A stretch of 64,000 bases of DNA from Streptomyces novaecaesareae (GCF_000716875.1 NZ_JNWQ01000001.1:62001-126000); one strand, 5' to 3'. Counted from the stretch's first letter, positions 51,598-61,682 are shown. A program made the numbers and translations. The notes: generated by a model not told the origin, from the letters alone.

Positions 51598-51792
51598 GCC
51601 GCCGGGACGCCGAGTCCTGTCCACCCGACGGCGGGTCACCGAGCACCAGAGTGGACAGGAGTGGGGGAACCAAGGTCGGCGCCCGGTCCGTGCGTTCCTC
51701 GTACGGGCCGTGGCTAGGGGTGAAGCCGCTCCACAGGTGGCCGGGCAACTGCAGCCCGAACCCGACAGCTCACCTCGCAGGCGTCGCAGAGG
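51598..51792 (+). promoter_or_regulatory. c-di-AMP (ydaO-yuaA) riboswitch
   Basis: The 5' leader of the GH16 gene contains the conserved blocks of the ydaO class in order: GCCGAGTCC (51609 on), GTGGGGGAACCAAGGTCGG, a stem, TAGGGGTGAAGCCG, and near the end GGGCAACTGCAGCCCGAACCCGACAGCTCACCTCGCAGGC. In Streptomyces this riboswitch controls cell-wall hydrolase and Rpf genes and shuts expression off at high c-di-AMP. The last part of the element is close to the ribosome-binding site (AGAGGT) of the gene. Confidence 0.9.
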
Positions 51793-51799
51793 TCACCTC

Positions 51800-53065
51800 A
51801 TGTCCCAGCCTGCTGCCCGGCGCCGCGCACCGCGCCACGCCCGCCCCGCCCACCGCGGCCGCAACGCCGCCCTCGCCGCCACCGGGGCGCTCGCCATCAG
51901 CGGCGCCGGTCTGCTCGGACTGCCGTCCGTCACCGGCGCCCAGGCGGCCACCGCGCCGACCGTCACCCAGGACCGCCTCGCGCCCGCCGCCATGGTCGTG
52001 GGCAAGGCCACCACCGCCTCGCTCGCCCTGCACTCCTCGGCGTGCTTCACCGCGGAGACCGTCGGCGTGGGCGTGCGCGACGCGCGCGGCACCAACCTGG
52101 ACTTCCCCGGCAACGCCTCCAACGTGCAGATCTGCCCGAGCAGGGTGAACTTCACCAGCGGTGCGCGCACCCTGCCCGCCGGGACGTACAGCCAGTTCGG
52201 CTTCTGGCAGGACCTCGGCGGCGCCTGGCACAACCTGCCCGCGCAGCAGCTGGTGGTCTCCGCCGCCGGTACGACCACGCCGACCCCGTCCCCGACCCCC
52301 ACGCCGACCGCCACCCCCAGCACGGCCACCCCCACCGCGACGGCCACCCCGACCACCCCGGCGCCGTCCTCCCCGGTCGCCGGCAAGTCGCTGACCTGGT
52401 CCGACGAGTTCAACAGCCCGATCAGCTGGGGTCAGCGCTGGGTCGGCGACAAGAGCACCTCGTACAAGTACGGCAACCACAACCCGGACGACAACAAGCT
52501 GGACTGGCTGAACAAGAACAACGTCAGCGTCGCCAACGGGGTCGCCACCTTCACCGCCACGTCCGGCGGCCCGACCCTGGAGAACGGCAAGCAGTCCTGG
52601 AACACCGGCTTCCTGACCACCGAGGGCTCCAGCGAGGGCTTCCAGGTCAAGACCGGCGACTACGCCGAGACCCGGGTCAAGCTGCCCGCCGGCAGCGGTG
52701 CCTGGCCGGCCCTGTGGACCTGGAAGAACGGCAACGGGGAGATCGACTCCTTCGAGTACCACCCCGACAACCCGAACCTGCTGGAGCTGACCAACCACGT
52801 CAACCCCGGCAACCCGAAGTACTACACCGACGCGAGCGCCATCGCGAAGGACCAGTGGGTGACCATCGGCACCTACTACGGCGCCACCTCGGTGGACTGG
52901 TACGTCAACGGCGTCAAGGTCTTCTCGGACGGCAAGGGCGTCGGCGCCAACTGGTCGGCGTACCTGATCCTCAACCTCTCGGTGTGCGCCGGGCAGTACC
53001 ACCCCGCACCCCAGGGGACCGCCCCGATCACCATGGCCGCCGACTACGTCCGCATCTACCGGTAA
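51800..53065 (+). CDS. Secreted glycoside hydrolase family 16 enzyme
   Basis: A 421-residue secreted protein. The signal peptide runs to about residue 50 (AQAATA). A small N-terminal beta domain (about 60-155, two Cys) and a Thr/Pro/Ala linker (about 155-195) precede a GH16 beta-jelly-roll. The catalytic motif is GEIDSFEYH (the usual EIDxxE). WTWKNGNGE and VDWYVNGVKVFSDGKG flank it. It likely cleaves beta-1,3 or mixed-linkage glucan or a related wall glycan. Expression is governed by the c-di-AMP riboswitch in its leader, as for cell-wall enzymes. ATG at 51800. Confidence 0.93.
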   Translation: MSQPAARRRAPRHARPAHRGRNAALAATGALAISGAGLLGLPSVTGAQAATAPTVTQDRLAPAAMVVGKATTASLALHSSACFTAETVGVGVRDARGTNLDFPGNASNVQICPSRVNFTSGARTLPAGTYSQFGFWQDLGGAWHNLPAQQLVVSAAGTTTPTPSPTPTPTATPSTATPTATATPTTPAPSSPVAGKSLTWSDEFNSPISWGQRWVGDKSTSYKYGNHNPDDNKLDWLNKNNVSVANGVATFTATSGGPTLENGKQSWNTGFLTTEGSSEGFQVKTGDYAETRVKLPAGSGAWPALWTWKNGNGEIDSFEYHPDNPNLLELTNHVNPGNPKYYTDASAIAKDQWVTIGTYYGATSVDWYVNGVKVFSDGKGVGANWSAYLILNLSVCAGQYHPAPQGTAPITMAADYVRIYR

Positions 53066-53073
53066 CCACGACA

Positions 53074-53134
53074 CGCCCCACCCGGTCACCGGTCACCGGC
53101 AGCCGCTCACCGGCGGCCGGTGACCGGTGGGGCG
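53074..53134. terminator. Terminator between the convergent GH16 and DUF11-like genes
   Basis: An 18-19-bp inverted repeat (53074-53092 with 53117-53134) with one bulged base, containing CCGGTCACCGG-type sub-repeats, spans most of the gap between the two stop codons. Confidence 0.65.
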
Positions 53135-53144
53135 ATCCGGTTCA

Positions 53145-53807
53145 TCAGCCTCCGGCCGTCTCGACGACCCTGAAGTCGAACGATGTCCGGTGGCCCTTGC
53201 CGCCCGGGTCGTCCGCGCTGCGCACCTCGACCGAGCCCTCCACGATCCCGAGCGGCAGGTCGGGGGAGAACTCCACCGGGACGAGCGCCGTCGCGCTGCG
53301 CCCCTCCTTCAGCCCGGGGCCGAAGACGCAGCGCACCTGCCTGCCGCCTGCCAGGACCTTGCAGTCCGTGGGGAAGAACGGGCCCATCGGGGTCACCCCC
53401 TTCGGCAGGGTGACCGTCACCGTGAACGGCGAGGCGGTGGTGTCCGGGCCCGCATTGGCCACGAAGGCGTGGACGGTGGTGATGCCGCCGGGCGGCGCCG
53501 GGTCCGGGTCGATCTGGACCACCTCCAGGTGCGAGTGGGAGGGCTTGGCGACCACAACCGGCAGCGTGGACGCCTCGGCCACCGCCGGCAGGGTGGACGC
53601 CTGGGGCGCCCCCGGTGCGACGACCTCCACGGCCGGCCGGGGCTCGGGCCGCCGCAGTGCCCAGGACGGCCCGCCGGCCAGCACCGCCACCGCGCAGCCC
53701 GCAGCCACCGCCGCGACCATCCCGGCCCCGCAGACCCGCCCGGCCCCGCCGAACCCCCCGTTCCTCGCGCCGCTCTCTGCGCGGCCGTGCACTCCCCGGT
53801 GCTCCAT
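53145..53807 (-). CDS. Secreted or membrane-anchored DUF11-like protein
   Basis: A 220-residue protein. After a basic/Gly-rich start comes one hydrophobic helix (CGAGMVAAVAAGCAVAVLAG) that serves as anchor or signal, a Pro/Val/Ala linker, and one Ig-like DUF11 domain (about 105-215): IDPDPAPPGGITTVHAFVANAGPDTTASPFTVTVTLPKGV and FSPDLPLGIVEGSVEVRS. Probably a surface adhesive or structural domain; function unknown. ATG at 53807 with AGGG upstream; the frame is open further upstream. Convergent with GH16. Confidence 0.75.
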   Translation of the reverse strand: MEHRGVHGRAESGARNGGFGGAGRVCGAGMVAAVAAGCAVAVLAGGPSWALRRPEPRPAVEVVAPGAPQASTLPAVAEASTLPVVVAKPSHSHLEVVQIDPDPAPPGGITTVHAFVANAGPDTTASPFTVTVTLPKGVTPMGPFFPTDCKVLAGGRQVRCVFGPGLKEGRSATALVPVEFSPDLPLGIVEGSVEVRSADDPGGKGHRTSFDFRVVETAGG

Positions 53808-53980
53808 GCCGTTCACCCTGCCCTCGCGTTTCGGCGGCCCGCGCCGTTGCGGGCCGCGTCCGCACCAGGGTGGCCGAGCCGCCGTCGCGACCGGGGCGCA
53901 ACCCGCCCGCCGTCCGCTCGAACGGAGGACGCCGGGCGTGTCCCCGGCACCGCCCGTCGGCAACGCCGGTTGACGAGTCG

Positions 53981-54778
53981 TCAGGGGGCGAGGACCTGCC
54001 CCAGCCGGGCGGCGATCTGGTGCATCACCGGCACCAGCGCGGACGCGCCCGCCTGCTCCTCCAGGGCCCGGATCCGGGCCTCCGGTCCGGAGACCGAGAG
54101 CGCGGTGGGCGTCGGCGCGCCCGGGACGGCCAGCGCGATGCAGCGGACGCCGATCTCCTGCTCCTGGTCGTCGACCACGTAGCCGCGCTCGCGGGCCTCG
54201 GCGAGCTGGTCCATCAGCTCCTGCGGGTCGGTGACCGTGTACTCGGTGTGCGCGGGGAGCGGGTTGGGGCCGAGGACGGCGCGGGCCTCGTCCTCGGGGA
54301 GCTGGGCGAGCAGCGCCTTGCCGACGCCGGTGCAGTGCGGCTGGACCCGCCGCCCGACCTCGGTGAACATCCGCATCGAGCGCCGCGACTGCACCTGCCC
54401 GACGTACACCACCTCGCCGCCCTCCAGGACGGCCAGGTTGGCGGTCTCGCCGGTGGCCTCCATGAGTTCGGCCAGGTACGGGCGGGCCCAGCTGCCGAGG
54501 AGGCGGCCGGCGGTCTCGCCGAGGCGGATCAGCCGGGGGCCGAGGGTGTAGCGGCGTGCGGTGTCCTGGCGTACATAGCCCTGCTGGACGAGGGTACGAA
54601 CCAGGCGGTGGATGGTCGGCATCGGGAGGCCGGAACTGCTGGAGAGCTCGCTGAGCGTGGCCACGCCGCCGGAGTCGGCCAGCGCCTCCAGGAGTTGGAA
54701 GGCGCGTTCGACGGACTGCACGCCGCCGCTCGCGCGGTCGGCGCCTGTCGTCGATGCTGTGTCGGGGGTCGCGACCAC
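53981..54778 (-). CDS. IclR family transcriptional regulator (AllR-like context)
   Basis: A 265-residue IclR regulator. The winged helix reads SVERAFQLLEALADSGGVATLSELSSSSGLPMPTIHRLVRTLVQQGYVRQ. The effector domain includes GETANLAVLEGGEVVYVGQVQS, CTGVGKALLAQLPEDEARAVLG and RCIALAVPGAPTPTALSVSGPE. IclR proteins of this type (AllR in S. coelicolor) repress allantoin/glyoxylate genes and respond to glyoxylate or allantoate. It is divergent from malate synthase, fitting glyoxylate control. GTG at 54778 with AAGGGA upstream. Confidence 0.9.
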   Translation of the reverse strand: MVATPDTASTTGADRASGGVQSVERAFQLLEALADSGGVATLSELSSSSGLPMPTIHRLVRTLVQQGYVRQDTARRYTLGPRLIRLGETAGRLLGSWARPYLAELMEATGETANLAVLEGGEVVYVGQVQSRRSMRMFTEVGRRVQPHCTGVGKALLAQLPEDEARAVLGPNPLPAHTEYTVTDPQELMDQLAEARERGYVVDDQEQEIGVRCIALAVPGAPTPTALSVSGPEARIRALEEQAGASALVPVMHQIAARLGQVLAP

Positions 54779-54840
54779 CGGCGTTCCCTTCGCTGTCGGG
54801 GAGGAGTAGAGTCCCGGCGACCTCTCAACAAACCGTTGAA

Positions 54841-54878
54841 ATTCTGTATCGCGGAAACTAGTCTCCACCTTACAGAAT
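54841..54878. promoter_or_regulatory. Operator region between IclR and malate synthase genes
   Basis: ATTCTGT (54841-54847) and ACAGAAT (54872-54878) are perfect inverted repeats with 24 bp between; they flank CGCGGAAACTAG. Location and spacing suit two IclR sites or one long dyad repressing both divergent promoters. Confidence 0.55.
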
Positions 54879-54978
54879 CGAACTCGCCGACAGGCGGGTA
54901 ACGATCGAGGAAGTTCCCGAGGAAGTTCCCACCGGAGCTCCCTTCGCCAGGCTCAACCGTCTTAGGAGTGTCCTGCTC

Positions 54979-56628
<1,650 letters not shown>

Positions 56629-56772
56629 GCCCAATCTATCCGCCGGCGCCACCGCTGCCGCCTGCCAGGCTGTAGCACTGCGGCGGCCCGTTACTCCGTT
56701 CCGTACGGCGACGAATCCACCTGTCCTCTCGTCGCCGTGCGGAACGGTCTTTTTCCCATGAGGAGTTCACCC

Positions 56773-57174
56773 ATGCCGCGCATCTTCTTCAACGGCCAGG
56801 CGATGGTCGGCGGTCCCTTCCACGCCAAGGTCGCCGACGCGCTGATCGGCCCGGTCAGGACCGCCCCCGGCTACCGCTTCTTCTCCATCGACCACAGTGG
56901 CGGGACGGACGTCTGCCCGGGGCTGCTGCCCGACCCGGGTGTCGACACCGCCATCGAGGGCGAGCTCTACGACATCAGCCTGGAGCGGCTGCGGGACGTC
57001 ATCCTGCCCGGCGAGCCGCGCGAGCTGGAGCTGGGCGTGATCGAGCTGGAGGACGGCTCCGCGTGCCTCTCCATGCTGCTCGCCCGGGGCGAGGCCGAGC
57101 GCGGCGTGCACCGCGAGATCACCCACCACGGCGGCTGGCGCGCGTACCTGGCGACGATCGGGCGCTCGGCCTGA
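56773..57174 (+). CDS. Allophanate hydrolase C-terminal-domain-like (AtzF-type / gamma-glutamylcyclotransferase-like) protein
   Basis: A 133-residue protein starting FFNGQAMVGGPFHAKVADALIGPVRTAPGYRFFSI, the signature of the C-terminal domain of allophanate hydrolases, a gamma-glutamylcyclotransferase-like fold. The amidase domain is absent, so it is a free-standing version. It follows malate synthase in the same direction by 145 bp, which fits a urea/ureide setting. An ATG at 56758 is possible; ATG 56773 has AGGAG just upstream. Confidence 0.8.
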   Translation: MPRIFFNGQAMVGGPFHAKVADALIGPVRTAPGYRFFSIDHSGGTDVCPGLLPDPGVDTAIEGELYDISLERLRDVILPGEPRELELGVIELEDGSACLSMLLARGEAERGVHREITHHGGWRAYLATIGRSA

Positions 57175-57193
57175 GCCGTCGCCCCGGAACACA

Positions 57194-57232
57194 CTGCGGC
57201 CCCGAACCCTCGCCGTGGGTTCGGGGCCGCAG
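57194..57232 (+). terminator. Terminator hairpin
   Basis: Perfect 16-bp arms (57194-57209 and 57217-57232) around a 7-nt loop, 20 bp after the AtzF-like gene stop. One of the strongest hairpins in the window; it may also stop the remnant transcript from the right. Confidence 0.85.
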
Positions 57233-57306
57233 TCCGTGAGCCCTATCGGGCCCGCGGAGTCCGGGTGCGCACCGTCCCTGGGCGCTCCCGGAGTCCGGAG
57301 GGGTCG

Positions 57307-58179
57307 TCAGACCGGTCGGGCCGCCAGCTCGCGGGCGGCGCGGGCGCAGTCGCGCGCGATCCGGTCCTCGTTGACGGTGGTGAGCTGCCCCTTCTCGACC
57401 ACCGCGTTGCCGTTGACGAACAGCACCGACAGCGGCGGCAGCGCGCCGAAGGTGAGGGCGGCGACCGGGTCGGCGATGGAGGAGTGCATGACCCCGTCGA
57501 TCTTCCACAGCGCCAGGTCGGCGAGCTTGCCGACCTCGATGGAGCCGATCTCGTTCTGCCGGCCGAGCACCCGGGCGCCGCCCATGGTGCCCAGGCGCAG
57601 CGCCTGGCGCCCGGTCAGGGCGGTGGGGGAGCCGTGCAGCCGGTTGATCAGCAGGGCGTTGCGCAGCTCGGTGCCGAGCTCGCCGGACTCGTTGGAGGCG
57701 GTGCCGTCCACGCCGAGGCCGACCGGGACGCCGGCCCGGAGCATGTCGGGCACCCGGGCGATGCCGGCGGCCAGGCGGGCGTTGGAGGACGGGCAGTGGG
57801 CGACGCCGGTGCCGGTCTCGGCGAACTTGGCGATGTCGGAGTCGTTCATGTGGACGCAGTGCGCCATCCAGACGTCCTCGCCGAGCCAGCCCACCGACTC
57901 GAAGTAGTCGGTCGGGCCCATGCCGAACAGCTCCTTGCAGAACTGCTCCTCCTCGGCCGTCTCCGAGCCGTGGGTGTGCAGCCGTACGCCCTTGCGGCGG
58001 GCGAGTTCGGCGGACTGGCGGAGCAGGTCGGTGGAGACGGAGAAGGGCGAACAGGGCGCGATGGCGACGTGCAGCATCGAGCCGAACGAGGAGTCGTGGT
58101 AGGTGTCGACGGCGGCCTCGGAGGCGGCCAGGATGTCGTCGAGCTCCTCGACCGCGTGGTCCGGCGGCAGGCCGCCGTC
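57307..58179 (-). pseudogene. 8-oxoguanine deaminase-type amidohydrolase, N-terminal part deleted
   Basis: About 290 codons match the C-terminal two-thirds of hydroxyatrazine/8-oxoguanine deaminases: DGGLPPDHAVEELDDILAASE, then IAPCSPFSVSTDLLRQSAELARRKGVRLHTH (metal His), HCVHMNDSDI, HCPSSNARLAAGIARVPDMLRAGVPVGLGVDGTASNESGELGTELR (metal Asp). The first ~160 residues with the HxH metal pair are missing. Homology begins abruptly at DGGLPPD (58179). Upstream is the sense strand of another gene; the frame is open over it but reads as Arg/His-rich noise. It should not make an active deaminase. Confidence 0.85.
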
Positions 58180-58200
58180 CTGGAGCGGCAGCCGGCCACG

Positions 58201-58386
58201 GTGCCGGTGCTGGACATCCAGGAGTACGCGCTGGGCACGGTGTGCGCGGCGGTGCCGATCACGGCGGGCAGCACGGTCGGTTGCCTGGCGACCTCGATGC
58301 CGGTGGGCAACATCCACAAGCTGAAGGCCGCGGCCGAGCTGCTGGCGGCCCGGGCGGCGCCGCTGATGCTGGCGATGGCGGTCTGA
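58201..58386 (+). pseudogene. IclR family regulator, 3' end only
   Basis: 61 codons before TGA read VPVLDIQEYALGTVCAAVPIT and GSTVGCLATSMP and then a helix ending AAPLMLAMAV, the last part of an IclR effector domain. The DNA-binding domain and most of the sensor domain are missing. It begins at the point where the deaminase remnant of the opposite strand ends (58180-58200), so one deletion of two divergent genes explains both. Confidence 0.75.
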
Positions 58387-58398
58387 CCGTCGCGAATG

Positions 58399-58437
58399 GC
58401 GGGCCCCTCCGGATCTGGTCGATCCGGCGGGGCCCGC
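58399..58437 (+). terminator. Terminator hairpin after the IclR remnant
   Basis: Arms GCGGGCCCC-T-CCGGAT (58399-58414) and ATCCGG-C-GGGGCCCGC (58422-58437) pair with one mismatch around a 7-nt loop, 13 bp after the stop, supporting that the remnant was once the 3' end of a transcribed gene. Confidence 0.75.
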
Positions 58438-58469
58438 GTGTTTCCGCGGCCGTCTCCGGGTGCACATCA

Positions 58470-58493
58470 CTTATTAGACTCGATGTCGATAAG
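58470..58493. promoter_or_regulatory. Possible operator/promoter of the oxidoreductive cassette
   Basis: An AT-richer island with CTTAT (58470-58474) and ATAAG (58489-58493) as inverted ends and CGATGTCGAT inside. It lies 85 bp upstream of the COG3687 gene. No regulator is adjacent. Confidence 0.4.
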
Positions 58494-58578
58494 AGAGGCC
58501 GGAACCCTTGTACCCTCCGCTACCCGCGAGTACGTTTCCCTGAGCCGAGCCGTCGCCCCCAGGTCAGGAGGGCCTGCC

Positions 58579-59493
58579 ATGCCCCGCCCCACCCCCGTTC
58601 CCGCGCTCGCCGCCCCCGCTGCACGGGTGCACGACAGCCTCGTCCTGGAGCCGCGGGACGTCCGCTTCGACTGGGCCCAGCTGCCGCTGCACTGGGTGCC
58701 GGACGAGCCGATGGCCACCCACATCCTCAACGTGCTGCACCTCCTCCTCCCCGAGGGCGAGCGCTGGTTCGTCAAGGTCTTCAAGGAGGCCGTGCCGCTC
58801 ATCCGGGACGAGCAGCTGCGCGAGGAGGTCCTCGGGTTCATCGGACAGGAGGCCGTCCACGCCGAGGCGCACCAGGAGGTCCTGGACCACCTGCTCGGCC
58901 AGGGGCTCGACCCGCGGCCGTACGTGCGCCAGGTCGCCTGGGTCTTCCAGCGCGTGCTCGGCGACCGGCCGTGGCTGACCCCAGCGAAGCGGCGCGAGGC
59001 CCTCATCGAGCGGGTCGCGGCCATCGCGGCGATCGAGCACTTCACCGCCTTCCTCGGCAACTGGATCCTCAACTCCCCGGGGCTGGACCGCGCCAAGGCC
59101 GACCCGACGATGCTCGACCTGCTGCGCTGGCACGGCGCCGAGGAGGTCGAACACCGCAGCGTCGCCTTCGACCTGCTGGTCCACCTGGACCCGGGATACG
59201 CCCGCCGGGTGCGCACCATGGCGATGGCCGGCCCGCTGCTGGTCCACCTCTGGGTGCGCGGCGTGCGCTTCCTGCTGGCCGCCGACCCGACCCTCGCCGG
59301 GCGGCTGCGCCCGAGCTGGCGCGAGGCGTACCGGATCACCAGGCGCGGCCTGCTGCCCGACCCGGTCGCGTCGTTCCGTTCCGGCCTGCGCTACCTGCGC
59401 CCCGGCTACCACCCCACCCAGGAGGGCTCCTCCAGTCAGGCGCTCGGCTATCTGGCCACCTCGCCGGCCGCCCGCGCGGCCGCAGGGCGCTGA
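58579..59493 (+). CDS. Predicted metal-dependent hydrolase (PF10118 / COG3687)
   Basis: A 304-residue all-helical protein. It contains ferritin-like metal motifs: FIGQEAVHAEAHQE, AAIEHFTAFLGNW and LRWHGAEEVEHRSVAFDL, with Glu/His pairs that suit a di-iron centre. Although named a metal-dependent hydrolase in databases, the EAVHAEAH and EEVEHR pattern suggests a di-metal oxidase-like fold. It is the first gene of a cluster with a ferredoxin reductase, so an iron-dependent oxygenation is conceivable (inferred). ATG at 58579 after CAGGAGG. Confidence 0.88.
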   Translation: MPRPTPVPALAAPAARVHDSLVLEPRDVRFDWAQLPLHWVPDEPMATHILNVLHLLLPEGERWFVKVFKEAVPLIRDEQLREEVLGFIGQEAVHAEAHQEVLDHLLGQGLDPRPYVRQVAWVFQRVLGDRPWLTPAKRREALIERVAAIAAIEHFTAFLGNWILNSPGLDRAKADPTMLDLLRWHGAEEVEHRSVAFDLLVHLDPGYARRVRTMAMAGPLLVHLWVRGVRFLLAADPTLAGRLRPSWREAYRITRRGLLPDPVASFRSGLRYLRPGYHPTQEGSSSQALGYLATSPAARAAAGR

Positions 59494-59593
59494 CAGCTTT
59501 CAGCCGACGGCTTTCAGATGACAGCTTTCAGCGAACAGCTTTCAGATGACAGATGACGTCATCTGTCATCTGAAAGCTGTCACCTGTCATCCG
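59489..59593. repeat. Heptad-repeat palindrome, copy D
   Basis: Fifteen 7-bp units without a break: GCTGACA, GCTTTCA, GCCGACG, GCTTTCA, GATGACA, GCTTTCA, GCGAACA, GCTTTCA, GATGACA, GATGACG, then TCATCTG, TCATCTG, AAAGCTG, TCACCTG, TCATCCG. Positions 59535-59580 form a perfect 46-bp palindrome with no loop. The five 5' heptads beyond the arm look like unpaired ancestors of the arm units. It lies in the same-strand gap between the COG3687 and ferredoxin reductase genes. Confidence 0.88.
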
Positions 59594-59626
59594 TTCGCCC
59601 TCCTCCCCACCCAAGGACCCCGCCGG

Positions 59627-60733
59627 ATGGACCTGCTCACCCCGCCCCCCGACCTCTACGGCCGCCCCCGCCAGGACCGCTTCCTGCGCCGCCTCACCGC
59701 GATCCAGGACCGTTACGTGCAGGCCCTCGGCGGCCCCCTGCTGCGCCGCAACCCCCGCCGCCCGCTCAGCCGCCCCCTCCCGCCACTGCAGCTGGTCGTC
59801 ACCACGCGCCGCCAACTCGCGGCCGACGTCATCGAGTTGCAGCTCGCCGACCCCTCCGGCGGCCCGCTGCCGGCCTGGCAGCCCGGCGCCCACCTGCGCC
59901 TCGTCCTGCCCTCCGGCCGCGAACGCCACTACTCCCTCAGCGGCGACCCGGCCGACCGCGCCGGCTACCGCATCGCCGTCCGGCGGCTGCCCGAGGGCGG
60001 CGGCGGGTCCGTCGAGGTCCACGACACCCTGCACCCCGGCGCCCGGCTCACCGCCCGCCGCCCGCGCAACGGCTTCGCCTTCTGCGCCGAGCCCGCCGTC
60101 CTCCTGCTGGCCGGCGGCATCGGGATCACCCCGCTGCTCCCGATGGCCCGCGAGGCGCAACGGCACGGCCTGGACTGGCGCCTGGTGCACGTCGGCCGCA
60201 GCGCCGACACCCTCCCGTACGCGGACGAGCTGCGCGCCCTCGACCCGCACCGCGTGGTGCTGCGCACCGACGACGAGCACGGCGGCGTCCCCACCGGCGC
60301 CGAACTGCTCGCCCACGCCCCGCGTGGCGCCGCCGTCTACTGCTGCGGCCCCGCCCCGATGCTCACCGCCGTGCAGCGGGCCCTGGACGGCGGCCCGGTG
60401 GGGGCCGGCGGGCCGGGCGCCTCCCTGCACTTCGAACGCTTCGGCGCCGCCCCGATCACCGACGGCGAGCCCTTCGCCGTCCGCCTCGGCGCCGACGGCC
60501 CCACGCTCGACGTGCCCGCCGACCGCTCCGCCCTGGACGTGCTGCGCGAGGCCCGCCCCGACCTCCCGTACTCCTGCCACCAGGGCTTCTGCGGCACCTG
60601 CGAGGTCCGCCTGCTGGCCGGCCCGCCCGACCACCGGGACCGCCGGCTCACCCCCGAGCAGCGCGCCGCCGGCTCCCTCCTGCCCTGCGTCTCCCGGGCC
60701 GCCGAGGGTGAGACCCTCGTGCTCGACGTCTAG
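59627..60733 (+). CDS. Ferredoxin reductase-like flavoprotein with C-terminal 2Fe-2S domain
   Basis: A 368-residue three-domain electron-transfer protein. It has an FAD-binding barrel (RHYSLSGDP), an NAD-binding domain (LLLAGGIGITPLLPMAREA, YCCGPAPML) and a plant-type ferredoxin end with YSCHQGFCGTCEVRLL and a later LPCVS supplying the four Cys ligands. The order is that of vanillate demethylase reductase (VanB) and similar phthalate dioxygenase reductases. It would pass electrons from NAD(P)H to an oxygenase, perhaps the upstream di-iron-like protein. ATG at 59627 with AAGGA upstream. Confidence 0.93.
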   Translation: MDLLTPPPDLYGRPRQDRFLRRLTAIQDRYVQALGGPLLRRNPRRPLSRPLPPLQLVVTTRRQLAADVIELQLADPSGGPLPAWQPGAHLRLVLPSGRERHYSLSGDPADRAGYRIAVRRLPEGGGGSVEVHDTLHPGARLTARRPRNGFAFCAEPAVLLLAGGIGITPLLPMAREAQRHGLDWRLVHVGRSADTLPYADELRALDPHRVVLRTDDEHGGVPTGAELLAHAPRGAAVYCCGPAPMLTAVQRALDGGPVGAGGPGASLHFERFGAAPITDGEPFAVRLGADGPTLDVPADRSALDVLREARPDLPYSCHQGFCGTCEVRLLAGPPDHRDRRLTPEQRAAGSLLPCVSRAAEGETLVLDV

Positions 60734-60746
60734 AAGGAGTCCTCCG

Positions 60747-61682
60747 ATGCCCCCGACGGCGACAGCGAACCCCGCCTTCCGCTACACCGAGCGCGACCTC
60801 GCCCGCTTCCGCGAGACCCAGCAACTCGCCTACCACTGCGCCGAAGAGGTCGCCGCCTGGATCGAACCCGGCGTCACCGAACGGCAGGCCACCGCCGAGC
60901 TGCGCCGCCGCCTGGTCGCCGCCGGGGTGCAGGACTTCTTCCACGTCCCCTTCGCCTGGTTCGGGGACCGGACGGCCTTCCGGCACTTCCACACCCCGCT
61001 GCAGTTCTTCGCCGGCAACCGCCGCCTGGAGGAGGGCATGCCGTACGTGCTGGACTGCGCGCCCGTCGTGGACGGCTACACCGCCGACATCGGCTTCGGC
61101 GGCAAGGTCGGCGAGAACCGGGTCTGGGACCGCCTCGCCGCCGACCTGCGGGTCTACCGCGAGCTGATCCTGGCCGAGGTGCGCGCCCGCAAGCCGCTCG
61201 ACGAGGTGTACGCGGCCGTGGACGCCCAGCTCGCCGCGCACGGCTACGACAACCGCCACCAGGTCTACCCGGGCCGGGTGATCGGCCACCAGGTCACCCG
61301 CACTGTCGCCCGCGGACCGGCCGGGGTCAACGTCCTCGGCTTCGGCGTGCGCACCCTGCAGACCCTCGGCCGCGAGCTCATCTCCGAGCGTCTGCACGGC
61401 CGTTCACCGCTCTGGGCGGACGGCCGGTCGTCCCGCCACGCGCCCACCCCGGGCCTGTGGGCGGTCGAGCCGCACATCGGCTTCCGGGGTGTGGGCGTCA
61501 AGTTCGAGGAACTGCTGGTGGTGACCGAGGACGACGCGTACTGGCTCGACGACGACCTGCCGCACGTCCGCCGCTGGACCGCCACCACCGAGCAGGCAGC
61601 CGTCCCGACCGCAGAGACGACCCCGACCGCCGAGCCCACCGCCACCGCCGAGCCGACCGCCGCCCAGGAGGCCACCCGATGA
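60747..61682 (+). CDS. M24 family metallopeptidase-like protein
   Basis: A 311-residue pita-bread-fold protein. The five metal ligands of M24 are visible: two Asp in VLDCAPVVDGYTADIGF, His in VIGHQVTR, Glu in VEPHIGF, and Glu in KFEELLVV. Aminopeptidase P-like or creatinase-like activity is possible; in this operon a non-peptide C-N substrate is as likely. The C-terminus is a Thr/Ala/Glu/Pro repeat. AAGGAG precedes the ATG, 13 bp after the reductase gene; the stop overlaps the next start. Confidence 0.88.
   Translation: MPPTATANPAFRYTERDLARFRETQQLAYHCAEEVAAWIEPGVTERQATAELRRRLVAAGVQDFFHVPFAWFGDRTAFRHFHTPLQFFAGNRRLEEGMPYVLDCAPVVDGYTADIGFGGKVGENRVWDRLAADLRVYRELILAEVRARKPLDEVYAAVDAQLAAHGYDNRHQVYPGRVIGHQVTRTVARGPAGVNVLGFGVRTLQTLGRELISERLHGRSPLWADGRSSRHAPTPGLWAVEPHIGFRGVGVKFEELLVVTEDDAYWLDDDLPHVRRWTATTEQAAVPTAETTPTAEPTATAEPTAAQEATR

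Noticed and set aside
57265..58386. Plus-strand frame across the deaminase remnant joined to the IclR end as a single gene
   Set aside because: Only the last 61 codons have IclR homology; the rest is antisense to the deaminase remnant.
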